Below, one piece after another: positions 38,301-52,300 of a stretch of DNA of 64,000 nt; the stretch's first letter is position 1, and every line of letters starts with the position of its first letter. A model generated the notes under the pieces. It saw only the letters and a list, made by a program, of their open reading frames with translations. It was not told where the DNA came from and made no database searches. Both the position numbers and the translations under genes were made by a program. The DNA comes from Holacanthus passer (lineage: Eukaryota > Chordata > Actinopteri > Pomacanthidae): contig JAFREQ010000030.1 in NCBI GenBank assembly GCA_025331565.1, positions 1,736,001 through 1,800,000 of the forward strand. Reading direction: 5' to 3'.

Positions 38301-41300
38301 CATTAAGTCCCATCAGGTCTACCAGTGCTGAGCTACTGCTGCCTGATTTGGACAGAGAATATCCTTCTATGATCTCATACTCTCCAGAGATGCTTAGTAA
38401 ACGCTGACGGATGCCAAATCACACTTCGCTGCCATTTTCAGAAGTGAGCTTGAAAACAGACACATGCACCTACTTGACTGTGAGGGCGTGTTTATGCCAT
38501 CTTTTGACACATCCTCCCCCTTTACCAGCTGTCTGTACAGATTGATGACTTGTGTCAGGCTGTCATTGGCCTGTAAGATATCAGCTGTAAGCAGAAAAAA
38601 AGGCTTATTAGCATAGTGGTTTTCAAAACTTAAGCTTTGGAAAGAGCCTGATTCCATGACATGGGAAAAGTAACTTTTAATAAATAGTTATAAAACATGA
38701 TGAGCTGTCAGTCATGAAGTCAGCAAACTTACCTAAGGCTTCATCACTATCCTCTGTGTCACTTGCTAATCGGAACAGTGTAGGCCTCATCTTTTCACAG
38801 CGCTGGTAGAGATCCTGCAAACAGACACATGTTAAAATCAACAAACCCAGTGAGCGATGTAAGCAGAGTTTATGGGACTGCAGCTAGTTTTAATGTGCTG
38901 TGCTGTGCTAACTTTAATGAGCTCCTGGTTGCTCTGGGAGCAGCTCTCCTTGCTGTAGCCCTCCAGCAGCTGGCTCAGCAGGCTGACGCTCTCCTTCACC
39001 TCCTGGATGGCATTCACCCGCTTTGATACCTTCTCCACGCGCTTTTGATCCTGGGGAAAGAGCGATAGGATCTCACATTGGCCCAGGATCAATACAAACT
39101 TTAGAGATAGCAAAATTGCAGCACTTTGCAGACCTTCGTTTCCTAACTGAATTTGATCATCAAGGTGATTGTGACACAGGAGATGCGACAATATATTTAT
39201 TACCCTAATAAAGGTTATTTTACACTGAAAGTTTATTCTTTATCACAATAAAACTCAAATTTGTGAGGGGTTAAGTGGGTTTTACATTATGAACCTTGTG
39301 AGTTAATAGTTGCCTTTATTATTAACCTTGAGTATCATTTGATTGTCAGTGACAAATGGTACTTTTTTCTGTTGACATCTTTTTGCTAGATATGATCATA
39401 ATTTCAAATCATGATCATTAATGTTGATGACTTTGGGAATAACCTTGCTGTTCTAACTATTTTTATAATAGTCAACAGAAAGTTATAATTGAAACTAAAA
39501 CCTGATGTTTCATTATACCTATATCAAAACCTTGATTATGAATTAATTATCATGCTACATAATCAGGTGTGAATTTTGTATTTTGTGAAAAACAGATACA
39601 CATGCACAAGAGGCCACATACAGTACAGCACACATGGTAAACAAAAACCACACCTCTTGGACCATTTCCTTAATGAGCTTGTTTGCTGCTCGCAGATCTT
39701 CAGGGTGGGGGCTGTTCAATAAGCGCGACAGCATCTACAAAAACAGGATAGGACATAAGTGGGAGAGGAAAGAGAAGAGGAAGACCACTTTGTAAACTGT
39801 TGGTCCCTTAATGATTTTCGCAGGAGTTTCACTTCAAAGGATTTGATGAGTATAGAACATTTTTAGGATTCTCACATGATGGTGATGCACAAGTGCATCC
39901 TTTTGGAAACCTATTAAAAGTGACTGGTGCCTCTTCATCATCACGTATACTTCATACCTTGGATTTCTCCTCATCCTCAAAGATGGCACTTTGGGCTCTG
40001 GGTGGAGGGGGTGGGAGGGGCTTGTCATCAGGAAGCACAGGATCCAGCTTGACAATACCTGGAAGAGAACAAGGACACCTATTGACCTCACATGTTAACA
40101 GCACAGCTTTATGCATTTACACTGTATACAGAAACTTGGTCACCTTTGACCTAGTACTGTCCATCACATACGTGGCACTGGTGCTGTAACATTGTGCTTC
40201 ACACTTCTTTTAGATAAACGCAAGCACACTGTGTGCTACAGATGTGGTTTAAGCACAACCCTACATGAGTATTGACTATACTGCAGCAAGTTAGGACAAC
40301 TATTAAACTTTGGTGGAAACTACATCTTTAATATCACACTAGATGCAACTAAGCATGAGTAAGGACATTAGTCTCATGCTTGTGGCTCATCATCATAAAA
40401 AGGAGAACTGATACTACCTTGTACAAAATGTCAGGAACCAAAACATCAGTCATCAGTGAAATGTGGGAACTAAAAACAAAGCAATAAAGCCATAAACCTC
40501 TGTATGGCAAGTGTATGAAATAATACACCATGCATGTAACCAAGAAGAAAATAAGACACATTAAGCCAAAGGACTTGTCCTTTATCTTGATGGTTAGTCA
40601 TGTTCTCAAGCTTCCAGAGTGGCTCACCCTGTTTTTTCAGCATCTGATAGGCGTCCGCTATCTTGGTCTCATCAGGCAGCCTCACCGTCCAGCTATACAC
40701 CATTTCTAACACCTTCTTCTTCACTGGCTCCGGAGCCCGGGCACCCAAATACTAAGAGGGAATTAATGCAATTGTTAAAGGAAAATGTGTTTATACTTTA
40801 ACAACTACAACAACTAGAGAAATACTGACAGCTGGTTCCTGTTCTGTTATCTTCAATTCTTTCCAAAAGGTTTCTACAGCCACTTAAAAGCTGCTGTATA
40901 ACAGCATAAAAGACAGGGATCATTACCTTGGGTGAGACCACCTTGATGAGTTCATTGAGAAACGAAACTTTCCCACTTCACTGTGAAATCGCTTTCCACA
41001 GTTCTTCATGCACGTCTCAAGAACCTGAGAATAGTTTAGAGTTTGTGTGATTAACCTTTGTACACCGCAGCCTTCACTGCAAAAATAATGACAAGTAGTT
41101 TGCAGACCTTTACACTTGTTAGCCACATAACACACGCAACTGTCACTTTGACTTCAAGTTTTGATGGATGATCGCCTACCATAAGCGCTTGCATAGCCTC
41201 CCATTCCTGAGGAGACTGGATTTTGTGGGCCAGAAGTCTGGTTGCAAGCTGGGGACTGATAAATAAGAACAAAATTTATCCTTCACATTATTAACAGACA

Positions 41301-42398
41301 AAGAGAAGTCAAGAATATGTCAAGACATGAATTTGAGATATGCTACAAAAACACCCCTGACATTCAAGCAAGTTGTTAGACTGTGGACCAACTGGCATAG
41401 CACTTGTGTGTTTCTGTTTCTTTGTATATGGTGGGAAACAGAAGAACCACTCTGAAATGGTGTGATGTTCTTAATCATCATCTCACCCTTCTGGTTCATT
41501 GTTGAGCTGATCACAAAATCCTTTGATACTGTCCCAGTCAGTCTCCTTATTCAAAGGGTTGGTGGCCTTGTCTGTGTGAAGGGAAAACACATTAGACTCG
41601 ATTCTGCATCTGCTCTACATCCAAACTTTAAATTTGCTGCATGTATTTTACCTTTCATTTGACAAAAAACTTAAACACACGAGTCTCCTGACATTCTTTA
41701 TTTCGGCTTGTTCTGTACAGATGTGTGAAGTCTGTCAAACTTCTCGCAGGTAGTGACAGATCACACTGGGGTTTTACAACAGCAAGGCTGAGAGTTAAAT
41801 CTGAAGTCCTACTAAACGCCTGTGATTCCTGTCAGCAGCTGACTGCACCTCTGACTGTAACCTCTATGAGCTCGTGTTTGCAGAAAATGTGTGACTGAAG
41901 CCTGTGTCTGATTACAGCAGAACTACTGTACAGTTCCTGGTTCTGGGTTGGTTCAACTAGCTCGCCTTGGTCCTTGAAGAGGAAACGGTCAGCAGCTAAC
42001 TAGCTAGTTGTTAGCATTCAGCTGGACATTACTACGATTTTTAATTCAAATGTCACGTTTGTGTGGCATCATTAACCTCCAAATGTCAGCAGTAAACACA
42101 ATGTGAGCTCAAAATACGAGCGCATTGCAGCAAAGGTTTAACATTATCTGACTGAGTTTGTTCGACAGCTGCACTTTTTGATTTGATGACATTCGCTCTC
42201 TGGACTCTCAGGCAAATCTATTCCCCAGAGAGACACTATGACCGACAGCGGTAAACTCAAACAGAGGATATATGACGGTGCCGCTCAACTCCGCGTCGGC
42301 TACCGCTCTGCGTTCAAAAGTGAATCTGCTATGATACAGGACGATGACTTACTGATGCGAGACTGTAGGCTGGCCTCATCTGGAGGCGCCGTCGCCAT
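35367..42398 (-). CDS. gga1: ADP-ribosylation factor-binding protein GGA1 (with one-base frameshift in exon 4)
   Basis: Seventeen coding exons on the minus strand: 42398-42353, 41571-41487, 41255-41180, 41024-40927, 40751-40628, 40058-39958, 39734-39654, 39050-38913, 38814-38733, 38584-38474, 38342-38199, 37786-37743, 37483-37293, 37122-36845, 36744-36575, 36329-36219 and 35477-35367. All phases agree except exon 4, which is 98 nt where 99 are needed. Allowing for one lost base gives about 663 aa (human 639). GGAs sort DxxLL cargo receptors between the trans-Golgi network and endosomes with Arf and clathrin. The order is a VHS domain (exons 1-5), a GAT domain (exons 7-10), a hinge with LLDDELMSLG (internal acidic-dileucine/clathrin-box region) and LDLLGKTLLQQSLPPESQQV, and a C-terminal gamma-ear (VPLESIKPS to DVDQFPPPNTWGNL). 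The start codon sits in AAAGATGGCGAC, a YY1-like motif. Head-to-head with micall1. Confidence 0.93.
40721..40961 (-). other. gga1 exon 4 one-base deletion and resulting premature stop
   Basis: The family's FRFLNELIKVVSPK is encoded after FRF only if one extra base is present next to position 40959, where one G of an expected GG is missing. As written, the frame changes after residue 91. It reads about 20 wrong residues and ends at a TGA in exon 5 (40723-40721). All downstream exons keep the family frame and sequence without decay, which points to a sequencing or assembly error more than a dead gene. Confidence 0.8.
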
Positions 42399-43336
42399 CT
42401 TTCGGGAATTCTAAACAAGTGGCAAGTATCGCGTGATTTTTGTAACATATCGCGTGGATTGATTCTGTGCTCCGCAGCTCCCCTGGTGGGCGAGGAGAGA
42501 AATAACACCGGTCCGTGACATTGAGTCGGGTGGCAGGCAGGCTGCCAACGCTTCAATCAATGCGACGAGGGTGGCTTGGCACCGGTGCTCGTCTGCCTTG
42601 ATCAACCATAACTGTCTGGCATGTCTTTTTAACAGCGTGTTTTAATTTTGTTGTAGCCCAGAGGGCGTTCGGGGTAGCACGCAGTGCCACAGACTTTTTA
42701 TCCAGCCGCTGCAGTCACTGCACCAAGAGACAAAACCGTGTTGTGCTGTGGTCCAGCTCAAGGAGGAAACTGTCACCTCTGCTCCGACTGAAACTGAATC
42801 ATCACCAGAAACAGGCAGCGACCCTCTTCACAGCGGCGGAGCTCACTGAAAGGACGCAGACCTGCTGCAGACAAAGCTATAAGCAAGCTAACGCACCCAC
42901 CTTTAGCCAGTCAGCTAAGTTGACTACGTCGAGAAGTTTGTTGGCGAGCTAACGTTACCGCTATCAACCCTGCATATCAGCCGTGTTTCTAACGCAGTGC
43001 TTCTGGTCAAAGTTCCAGTTTTGATGCAGCTATCGCTTTCTGACTAACTCATTACGGGAGATAAAGTGGGGGGGGGGCACAATGCTTTTTGTTGTTGCAA
43101 AAGTTAGCTAGCATCTAGCTAGCTCGCGAGCCATGCTAGTTTTTAACGTGACTCACTGGGTGTTGATGAATGTACCGTATGGGAACATCGGGTGTTGTCT
43201 GCCTGTCGCCCCTTCGCTGAAACTCTGCCGATGACTCGTTTATGACCAGAGAAAAGACTCGTCTCCTGTCACGTCTGGGACAAAAGAAACCCTCGATTTT
43301 ATTCGGCAAGAACATTTGGATTTGTGTGATAACGGT
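42399..43336. promoter_or_regulatory. Bidirectional promoter region between gga1 and micall1
   Basis: The two start codons are 938 bp apart on opposite strands. The part next to gga1 (42240-42560) and a second block around 42660-42960 are GC-richer than flanking DNA. No TATA box is seen near either start. A G-run at 43068-43077 is present. Apparent open frames here have no family match and are probably UTR. Confidence 0.55.
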
Positions 43337-46300
43337 ATGATGGGATCTCTGAAGGCTCTCCAGGAGTGGTGTCGGATACAGTGTGAAAACTACAACGATG
43401 TGGAAATAAGGGACATGTCCACGTCCTTTCGGGACGGTCTGGCTTTTTGTGCCATAATACATCGTTACAGACCAGAATTGATGTAAGTAACCTGAAGTCC
43501 AACGATGTAGCGTTGATGCTAACTAAGTTAATATGTGATCATGTATGAGAAAACAGTTTACCAGTAGCTCACGTTAACAGTAACGTAGGGTGCTATGATA
43601 AAAAGGGTTTGGCTGGTTTAGTGAAAGGTGGATCCATCTTGACAGGCTGTTTATTGTTTCCTCTGAAACTGTTGTCAAGTCCTATAATAATTAGTATGTT
43701 AATCATACAGGATACACTTTGTTTGCTTGCTATTATGCAAGGTTCTTGTCAACAAAGATTAGACACATGAAAATAAAGCCCAAAATATGCCATTTATGGT
43801 ATGCTTGTCAACATCCTGTGTTATAATAAGGTTTTGGTTTATATTTTATCATAGCCCAAAACACCAGCAAAGATATTTTTATGAACATTGTAGAGTTAGA
43901 GGCCAGTGTGCTGTAATTAACTCAGGCTGACAAGCAGTGCCCTGTCTGTAACAACACCCCCCCCTCTCTGCATTTTACACCTACACACACACAGTACAGA
44001 AGCAACCACAAAACACAACCACAGTATCAGTGGGACTTAAAATTACTTATTATAGAGATGAGTGAATGATGACATGTCTTTGGCGGAGACCTAAAAAGGA
44101 AAATATCCTACCCGCTAGTTAACTTACAGTTGATAAGTGAGTTTGACCAACATTTGCTCAAACACGTCTTAAAGGAAAATAATGTTTTATTCAGTGTTGA
44201 TCGGCCTCTCAGTACTTCCATCTCCTGTGCAAGAGGCCCATAATGTTTGTAAAAATGTTTCTAGATCTTGCATATGAAGGTAGGTAAATCATTTGATTTC
44301 AAAGTATTTTCAATGCAGCTGTAAATAGATGCAGAATTACTAACTTTCACATGACTCACTTTGGACATACATCTCTGTGGAAAAGCACAAATCCTGTGAA
44401 GCATAATGTGGCTCTTTGTAGCTGATCACGTCGTGCATGCTGTTGACAGCAACAGGGTTAGTGGTTTAGTGCCATTGGAAACAAGCCAGTGAGCCTTGTT
44501 TTTTCACAGGATTGTGTAAAAGCATCCAGTTAATGGCATATGATGTCCCTCCTTTGTCCTGGAGGAAAAATGCGGTGTGATGGAATGATTTTAGACAATA
44601 AGCATCTTGCTCATGCTGCTAACCTCTCAGGTGGTCCAGACATTTGTGAGCAAATTTACCTATGCTTGGATGGTCATAGAGCAAACATTCACTGGACAGG
44701 TCACTGAAGGACAAGTCGGTGAAGTGGAATCTATCTGCAAACACAGCGCAGCAGTAAAGCTGAAAGTAAGAGTGGGCAAATCCTTAACACCCAGCTTTTG
44801 AGCTCTGCCTCTTCAATTTGTGTCCCAGCATGCCTCCCTGTTCAGCCCTCTATAAAGCTGCAATGGCCCAACCAAACTCACTCTGATCCAGACAGACAAT
44901 CCGTCAGGCTAATCAGCGTCTGAGACCTCCGCCTGTCAAACTAGATTTAGCTCTAATGTTGGGACAGGCCATTGTTACGCTGCCCTGCGCTCTGCAGCCA
45001 ATGTATTCTCATCCAAATACATCACACTGATGTACAGGAAAGACGTTGGTACAGCAAATAGCCTCGTCTGAATTTCAGCCAAGACCAACTGTCAGCCCTC
45101 TGGGCAGGGAGTAGATATGGCTGCAAGAGAATAACAAAATGACATTTATATTAAATTGTGTTCATACATGCAGCTCCTGTTCAAACTGTATCATGCAATA
45201 TAACAGTTACATCATCGACTTAGTTTTACTTTTTAGTTTTTCCGTGTCCTCTTTGTGTTAAAATCTCTCTCTAATTCAATTGTTTTGTGTCACCTCCTCC
45301 TCTTGTGAAATGGCTGATTATGACGTATTTATAAGCTTCATTTTTATTGTCACATCACCAAATCCCAATCCTGTATGCTCTAGCACAACCTTTTCACCAC
45401 AGACTGAACCAGATTTAGCAGATATATGGGTCCACCCAGGTTTTAATCATGTGAATTATACACACAGTACACAGACACGCACACACACCGATCCTCAGCA
45501 GTCCTCTTTCCCAAAATAAACCTCAGAGAGAGACTCTGAGTCACAGTGGATTAGGTTCGCAATTCGGATCACACACTGTGCTTCATCATCCCTGTCACTG
45601 TCTGCTGGCACTGTCTGTTCTGTAGGTGTCAAAAATTGTAAACTCTTGATAGTTTGGCAATGTTTTCTTAAGCTGCTGTTCCATCAGGTTGTGCTGGTAG
45701 ATCTGACATAGTGGACTTGCTTAGACTTGATCTTGATATTGTAGCTGCTGCTCGGTGTGTTTGTGACCATGGGAACTAGATTAGAGAGAACAGAGATCAC
45801 ATTGTGTGGCTCCAACACGGAGCTCATTCACGGGGTTTTGCCTTCTTGAGAGTTCCTCATGGTCTCCACAAGCTCTCGCCAGGGTCATGGTGTTTTTTTT
45901 CTGCCATACTGTTGTCCTGCTACTACACGCTTGTGTAAACAGGCATACTTATGCGCACAACCCCACTTTCATCCCAGAACACCTCAGACATTTTCCAGTT
46001 TTACTGCAGGATGTTTACTGGTGAGACGCCTGGCTTTAGTTCCTCACTCCAGGCATTTCAAAGTGGAGCCTTGTAATTATCAACCCATCACTCCTGTTTG
46101 GCGCAGCCACTTCTTTCCTTTTGTCCTGGCAGTTTTTCACATCAGGCATCATTTATATGTGGTTTGGGACCACTTGTCAGCTGTGGTAGTTGGGAAGCTT
46201 AACTGCTCACCATTCCTGCCCGTCATGCTGTCATGCCAATAATAGCTTTTTGATGGTTCATAAGTGGAAATGGGTCAGCAAGCTAAATGCAGTACCATCC

Positions 46301-49300
46301 TGTATCAGCACGACTTGTACAGTTACAGTACTTCTTTATGGTCGTCTACAAGAGTCCTGATGTAAAAGGAGATACCATGGTTGCATTTGTTACAGACTAT
46401 AAAACTGTACATTGACTCACCCTTATCTTGCTTTGACTTTAAACATATTTTTCTGTCTTGTCATTCCAGAGACTTTGGCTCGCTGTCTAAAGAAAATGTC
46501 TATGAGAACAACCATCTGGTGAGTCAGTTTTACGGCTGTATGTTTTGTGGTTTTAACACTCCTATGATCTTGTGTTGCAAAAACACAAGATCCTATGATC
46601 TTCCATGTGACAGTTTCCTCATTAAGAGAATGTCAAATCACCTATGAACTAATCCATATCTATCACTTAGCTTCAGTTTCAGTTTTTTTATCAAGTGTGC
46701 GTCATTCAGCCATGACATTATTAAGCCTTACAATTGTGTGCAGCCATTGTGGCTGTGACTTCAGTGTATTTGACTGTATGTGTGGAGAGAAGTTACCTAA
46801 TCCTAATGGAGCCTGTCGAGGGCAAACAGGGAGAGGGAGAAAACCAGAGCATTCAGGATCATAAAAAAAGTTCCTGATGTAAGCCTGTGAAGAGACCACG
46901 TAAAGAGGATTTCAAGTGCAAAAGTGCTGAATTTGCAGCTTATAAGTCAGTAGATTAATTTTTTAGAAATCACATTTCCCTTGTTGGGTTTTTCCACCTT
47001 GTCATGAGCCAACAGAACACTGACGGTTGAAATGGGAGTCTCCTCATTTTCAGTCTGAGCTAAGCTTTGGCGCTGCTGTTTACATTCTTTTTATCCAACA
47101 GCTTTCAGGGAGAGTGAGGAAGTTGGTAGTAGCAACAGAAACTCAGTGTGCTGACTGTCATTTGGGTTTTTTACATATGAAGCAAGTAATTCACTGGATC
47201 CATAAGGCCTGAGCCTGAGTGACAGTTCTGACTCTGAATGTGAGAAGCCCTCAAACCTAAGTCAGATTTTTCTATGCAGGAGCCAGATGTGAGCAGCTTA
47301 AATTTGTTCATGGTTGTCTCTCTTCTAATATTTTCTAATACCCCTTTCATACAGGAGACACACAGTTACTCAACAAGTAACCCATGTTTGACCCTGTTCA
47401 TATGACTGGCTGTCACAGGTGGAGCTCTTGCTGTCAGCGTTCAGAGACTCCTGTCTGCAAGTGTAGCTCTACATACATTACTGCTAAATGTAGAATCGCT
47501 CTGAATTACATTAAGATAAGATAAACCTTTATTCGTCCCACAGTGGGGAAATTTGCATTATGTAGGTAGCAAATAAAGTTACTGTAAGCATAAGTTTCAG
47601 TTCCCTCCACTTGCTCAGTGTCAATCGCCCACTCATGTAATCTTGCTCCTGCACAATTTGTAAAATGTCATTGTGAAAGTCAAGTTATTACAGGGCTGTA
47701 CATAAAGTTTTTTGCACATAGCACTGGTGCTGCAAAGTTTGAAAGTTAAGTTACATAGATGGTAACATATGTTACCATCTCATCTTAAAAACAACCACAG
47801 GTAGTGCAGTTCATCACTTCAACAGGCATGTGACCGGCAAAAGACATTAATGTTGCATACACATCACACAAAATCCAAAATTACATCCGTCAATCATCAT
47901 CATCACTTTGTCCTGCTTCACTGTCTTTATGGAAGGAGGATAATCAAAGGTGCATCCTGTTTTGGACTAACTGCACAGAGCCAAATATTTCAATTTATAG
48001 TCTGAAATGAAGAATGTTTGGAACAAGAGCACTTATCTGAACTGTTAATCAAAAGATTTCACTTAAAATAGGTTCATATAAAATGGATCTATTGGCATTT
48101 TCAACAAGGATAGATGGCAGAGTGGCTATTTTGGCTGCCTCTGTGGCATGTTGCTGTGAAGTGAAGAGTCTGTGTAGTGCATTAGTAATACGTTTTCAGT
48201 TTCTAGAGCATTCATTCATTTTCAGTAAATTGCAGGAAGGAATGTAGTTTGAACTTGGAAGAGAAAACAATTTTTTGTGTTTAAACCAGGTATTATTTGT
48301 ACAGTGCAGTACAATGCATTTTGTTTAATTTGGGTTTAGTTCCACTTTGTCTATGTGTAGCATTTGTTGGTAGGATTATTTCAGTGTTGCGTGACTGCCA
48401 ACGATTGTATCCGTATTATGTAACCTTACCCGCCCTCTCATTTCTTTAGTGGAATTTTTCATTAGACTGATGGTTATCCTCAAAGGCCAAAACATTGCAT
48501 TCTGAGAGAATGGCTGATGTTATGGCAGCAGAGTTGGATTATTCAAGGCTTCAAGTATGTGCTGGTTGGTGGAGTATGCCAAGCATCTGAGGGCATTATT
48601 TCATCCTCAGTTTCTGCATGTTTACATTGAGACAAATAACTCAGTTTCTGTGAAAACCCGGATTAAGGGTTTAGTTGGAGTAAAACATTTTCATGGCATG
48701 CAGTAACTCCACTGCCCGAACAAAACATACTTAAGATATCAGTCTTTAATATTTCTCGTGTAACCCCAGTGCAATGAAGATAAATGGACTTTTGTTTGTG
48801 CCGCTTGAAGCACTGAAGACTAATATTTGAAACCAAACACCAATGAGTCTTTCCATAAAAACTGTCCCGGTTTCTCAGGGTGATCCACAGACATTATTGC
48901 ATGTAAACATGCTGCTAACAGTTTCTCAGCTTCTTACTCATCTTTGACATCTTCCTCCATCCTTCCAACCTTTTCCCTCCCTTTCTGCTTCATAGGCGTT
49001 TGAAGTGGCAGAGACACAGCTGGGGATTCCAGCCCTGTTGGACCCAGAAGACATGGTGTCCATGAAAGTACCTGACCGGCTCAGCATCATCACATATGTC
49101 TCTCAGTACTACAACTTCTTCAATAACAAGTCTCAAGGTGTGTACAGTTAATTCATTTGAATTACACTTAAAGCAGTGGGAACATAAAATACATATAAAA
49201 ACACCCTCTGCAATCTATCTATTCCTTTTTTTTTCCTTTTTTTCCTTCCCTCTCTTTTCTCTCTTTCAATTTTATTTACGAATGTATATGTAGTTAAACA

Positions 49301-52300
49301 AGTATGTCTGTACATGTACATACACAAATTTGTTTATTTATCATTATTATTGGTATCTAGCATTTTTGTTCTTCCGACACCCAACTGTATTTGAGTTCTT
49401 CACCATACTCGTCTCAAAAATGAACGCATGATATGACAGCTGAATTTAAGTATAGACACTGATCAAAGTGAAATTATGTAAAAATAGCATTGCTTGTATG
49501 GATTGCTAATATAGGAAATAAAAACGAGTTCCAAAAAACACCCTCTGCACATCTTCAGGTGGAGCACTTCTGTAACTTGTGATTGTGACACGGGGCTGGG
49601 AGATTACTCGAATTTTATTTGCAATTACGATGTTGGCTTCCAACAATTATAATCAAGATAAACCATTATTATGCTACACACTGTTTCGCAATGATTCTCT
49701 TGTTTTGTCATGTGATATAAATCCAGCGCACCCCTTTCTTTCTCTTCCAAAGTCACTCTCAGCCAGTCAGTGGCATGTTCAGTTCAGCTCAGTGTGATCA
49801 AGTGAACTGTCCTTTACAAAATACTGGTCAAGCCAGCCGCTGCTTGGATTTTGATGCACGTCTATTCGTGCTGGTACGCCGCCAACAGCCAAAAAATATG
49901 AGATGAGAGTCGCATTTCAGCAATCCAGTCTCAATTTTATGTTCCTAATGAAAAGGACATTAAAATACACATCATACATTAAAGTCAATTAGTAATTTTG
50001 ATTGCGTGACAACAACTTAGATAATTATTTTCTATCATTAACTGATGACTTCCTTTCCACAGCAAACCCTCCTTGCATGAAAAGGCTGAGTTCTGTCGGT
50101 CTTAATGAGCCAGCCCAGAAAAGGCCCCCAACCCCTTTGGAAGACAAAGTGGTTGAGTCTGAGGTAAGAGCAAGACTTGGCACCAGGAGAAGGCATAGAA
50201 ATGAACAGGAATTACCCTGTGCTGTGCATGTGATGATTATGATTTTACTCTAGGCCACACATAAAACCTGTGAACACTGCATCACTGAACTACATCATTT
50301 CTGCATGATACTCTACTGGTGCTGCATGTTAACAAGCTGTGTTTTTTTAAGTAATATTTTGTTTATGGTGTCCTTTTGAGGCCTGGATAAGCACACTGAA
50401 ACCTCACATATTTATCTGGTAGTATATTGGTTTGTATCTGAAGTCTTGGATTATCTAAGTATAATTCTGCATGTGCTATTTGGGGATATTAGGTCATAAG
50501 ATCTGTACAATACAAATCCCATCCTGCCATTGCAGTACAACAATGTACAATATCCACATATGTATTTTGTAATTACTACTTCCTTGTGTGGGCTTTGTGT
50601 TGCACAGCAGGGGAAGAGCAAAGCAACAGAGGTAGAGTCTATAAAGATAGCCTCTGTATCCTGTCTCTCTTTTTCTTTCGCATGCCTTCAACTTCTTTCC
50701 TCCATTCCCATACTCCCATGTACTGGCATCTTCCTCCTCAACTTCCACCCCCCCCCCTTCAGATGGAAATCCATTCCACTCCCTCCTCTTCCTGCTCTTC
50801 TTCCTCCTCACATCTGATCCCCCCTCCACTCTCTGGTCCTGAGCCTAGGCAGTAGGATGGGGGTGGGGGTGGGTTAGGAGGTGAAAGCAAAACACTTAGG
50901 TCAGTCTTTTTTAACCGTCTCTTGTACATAAAAGACTAACAGTAGTACAATCCTAACACTGTGTGCCAAGTTTTGGAGTATGCTGCTGCTAACCCCTTTT
51001 TTTCTTAACACAAATAAAAAGAGCCAAAAAAACAAAAATGAAATGCCTAAAAGTAAAATATTAATATTAAATATTAATCATATCTAAAATATGTGACTCC
51101 CAGAGGCGCTAACCCAAGCTGTTTGGATTTTGTTACTAATAAAAACTTTTTTTATTCTGACTGATACTTTTTTATCAAATGATGTTTTAAACTGACAAAT
51201 GCAGTAATGAACCACATGAATCCATGAGCAGTAGATGTTACAGTAACAAAGTAGATGTAGCCAGCTAAACGAAATGAACAATCCACATCCTGAAATCCTG
51301 ACTCCGTGTTTGATCTCCCCCTCCCCCATTACTCTCCATCTTCCCCCCTTCCCCTGACGTCTCCTCCCTGCCCTCTCCCTGCGAAACAACGTCCCGGTCG
51401 CTTGCACTAGCCGAGCCAGCCCGCGCAGACAGGTGTGGAAGCGGTTGCAGCAGTCAAAGGCAGCACGCTCAGCAGCACCTGTGCCGCCTGCCAGAAACAC
51501 GTCCACCTGGTGCAGAGGTTTCTGGTGGACGGCAAGCTCTACCATCGCAACTGCTTCAGGTGAATACTGCAGCTAGGCTGTGGAGCCAAAACTAGCAATG
51601 CAATGAAATGCTATTTTTGTCTTTGAGATTCTTAAATTCATAATCCTTAAGGTTGAAGTCCTGGTTGATTTGGCAACACCTGTGGTTACTGGTGGTGACA
51701 GCAAGTGTGATTTAATACTGTGGTTTACATTAGAGCAACTGGTTTATTCATTCACGTAGTGGGCAGCCACGCAAACTCGAATTATTTTGATTAAGAAGTC
51801 AGGCAATAATTGGCTTTTTTCCATTATGCCATGAAAAATGCAGCAGTAAGAAATGTTCAGTTTACATTATCAGTACATGCATGCCACGTTTCCTGTGAAT
51901 TTCTCATGGATAGGATAGCAAATAGAATCTCCTGTGGGATTGGTAGACCCCGCCACTAACAATAAAAAGTACAACATAGAGAGATAGATACAAAATGTAA
52001 ATACCAATAATTGGCCAATAATGGTGTCAAACACTGGATTTGATTTCATGAAAATCTTAAGGATTATGACTTTAAGAGAGGAAGAAAATTAGTTAAGTTA
52101 GATTTTGTACATATCAAGCAAACCCTGATTAGTGTGTGTATTATTTTGATTTTTTATAGACTGCTCATGTTTCATCATTTGAAGTTTTAAATCTGAACAA
52201 TCTTTGACCTGTTGAAAATCTTACTGTCATCCTGTGCTATTGTTGTCTCAGGTGCATAGAGTGTCACAGCACTTTGCTCCCTGGATCCTACAAATTAGAA

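Noticed and set aside
51084..51545. 153-codon minus-strand open frame
   Set aside because: Antisense to the micall1 LIM exon; no family match.
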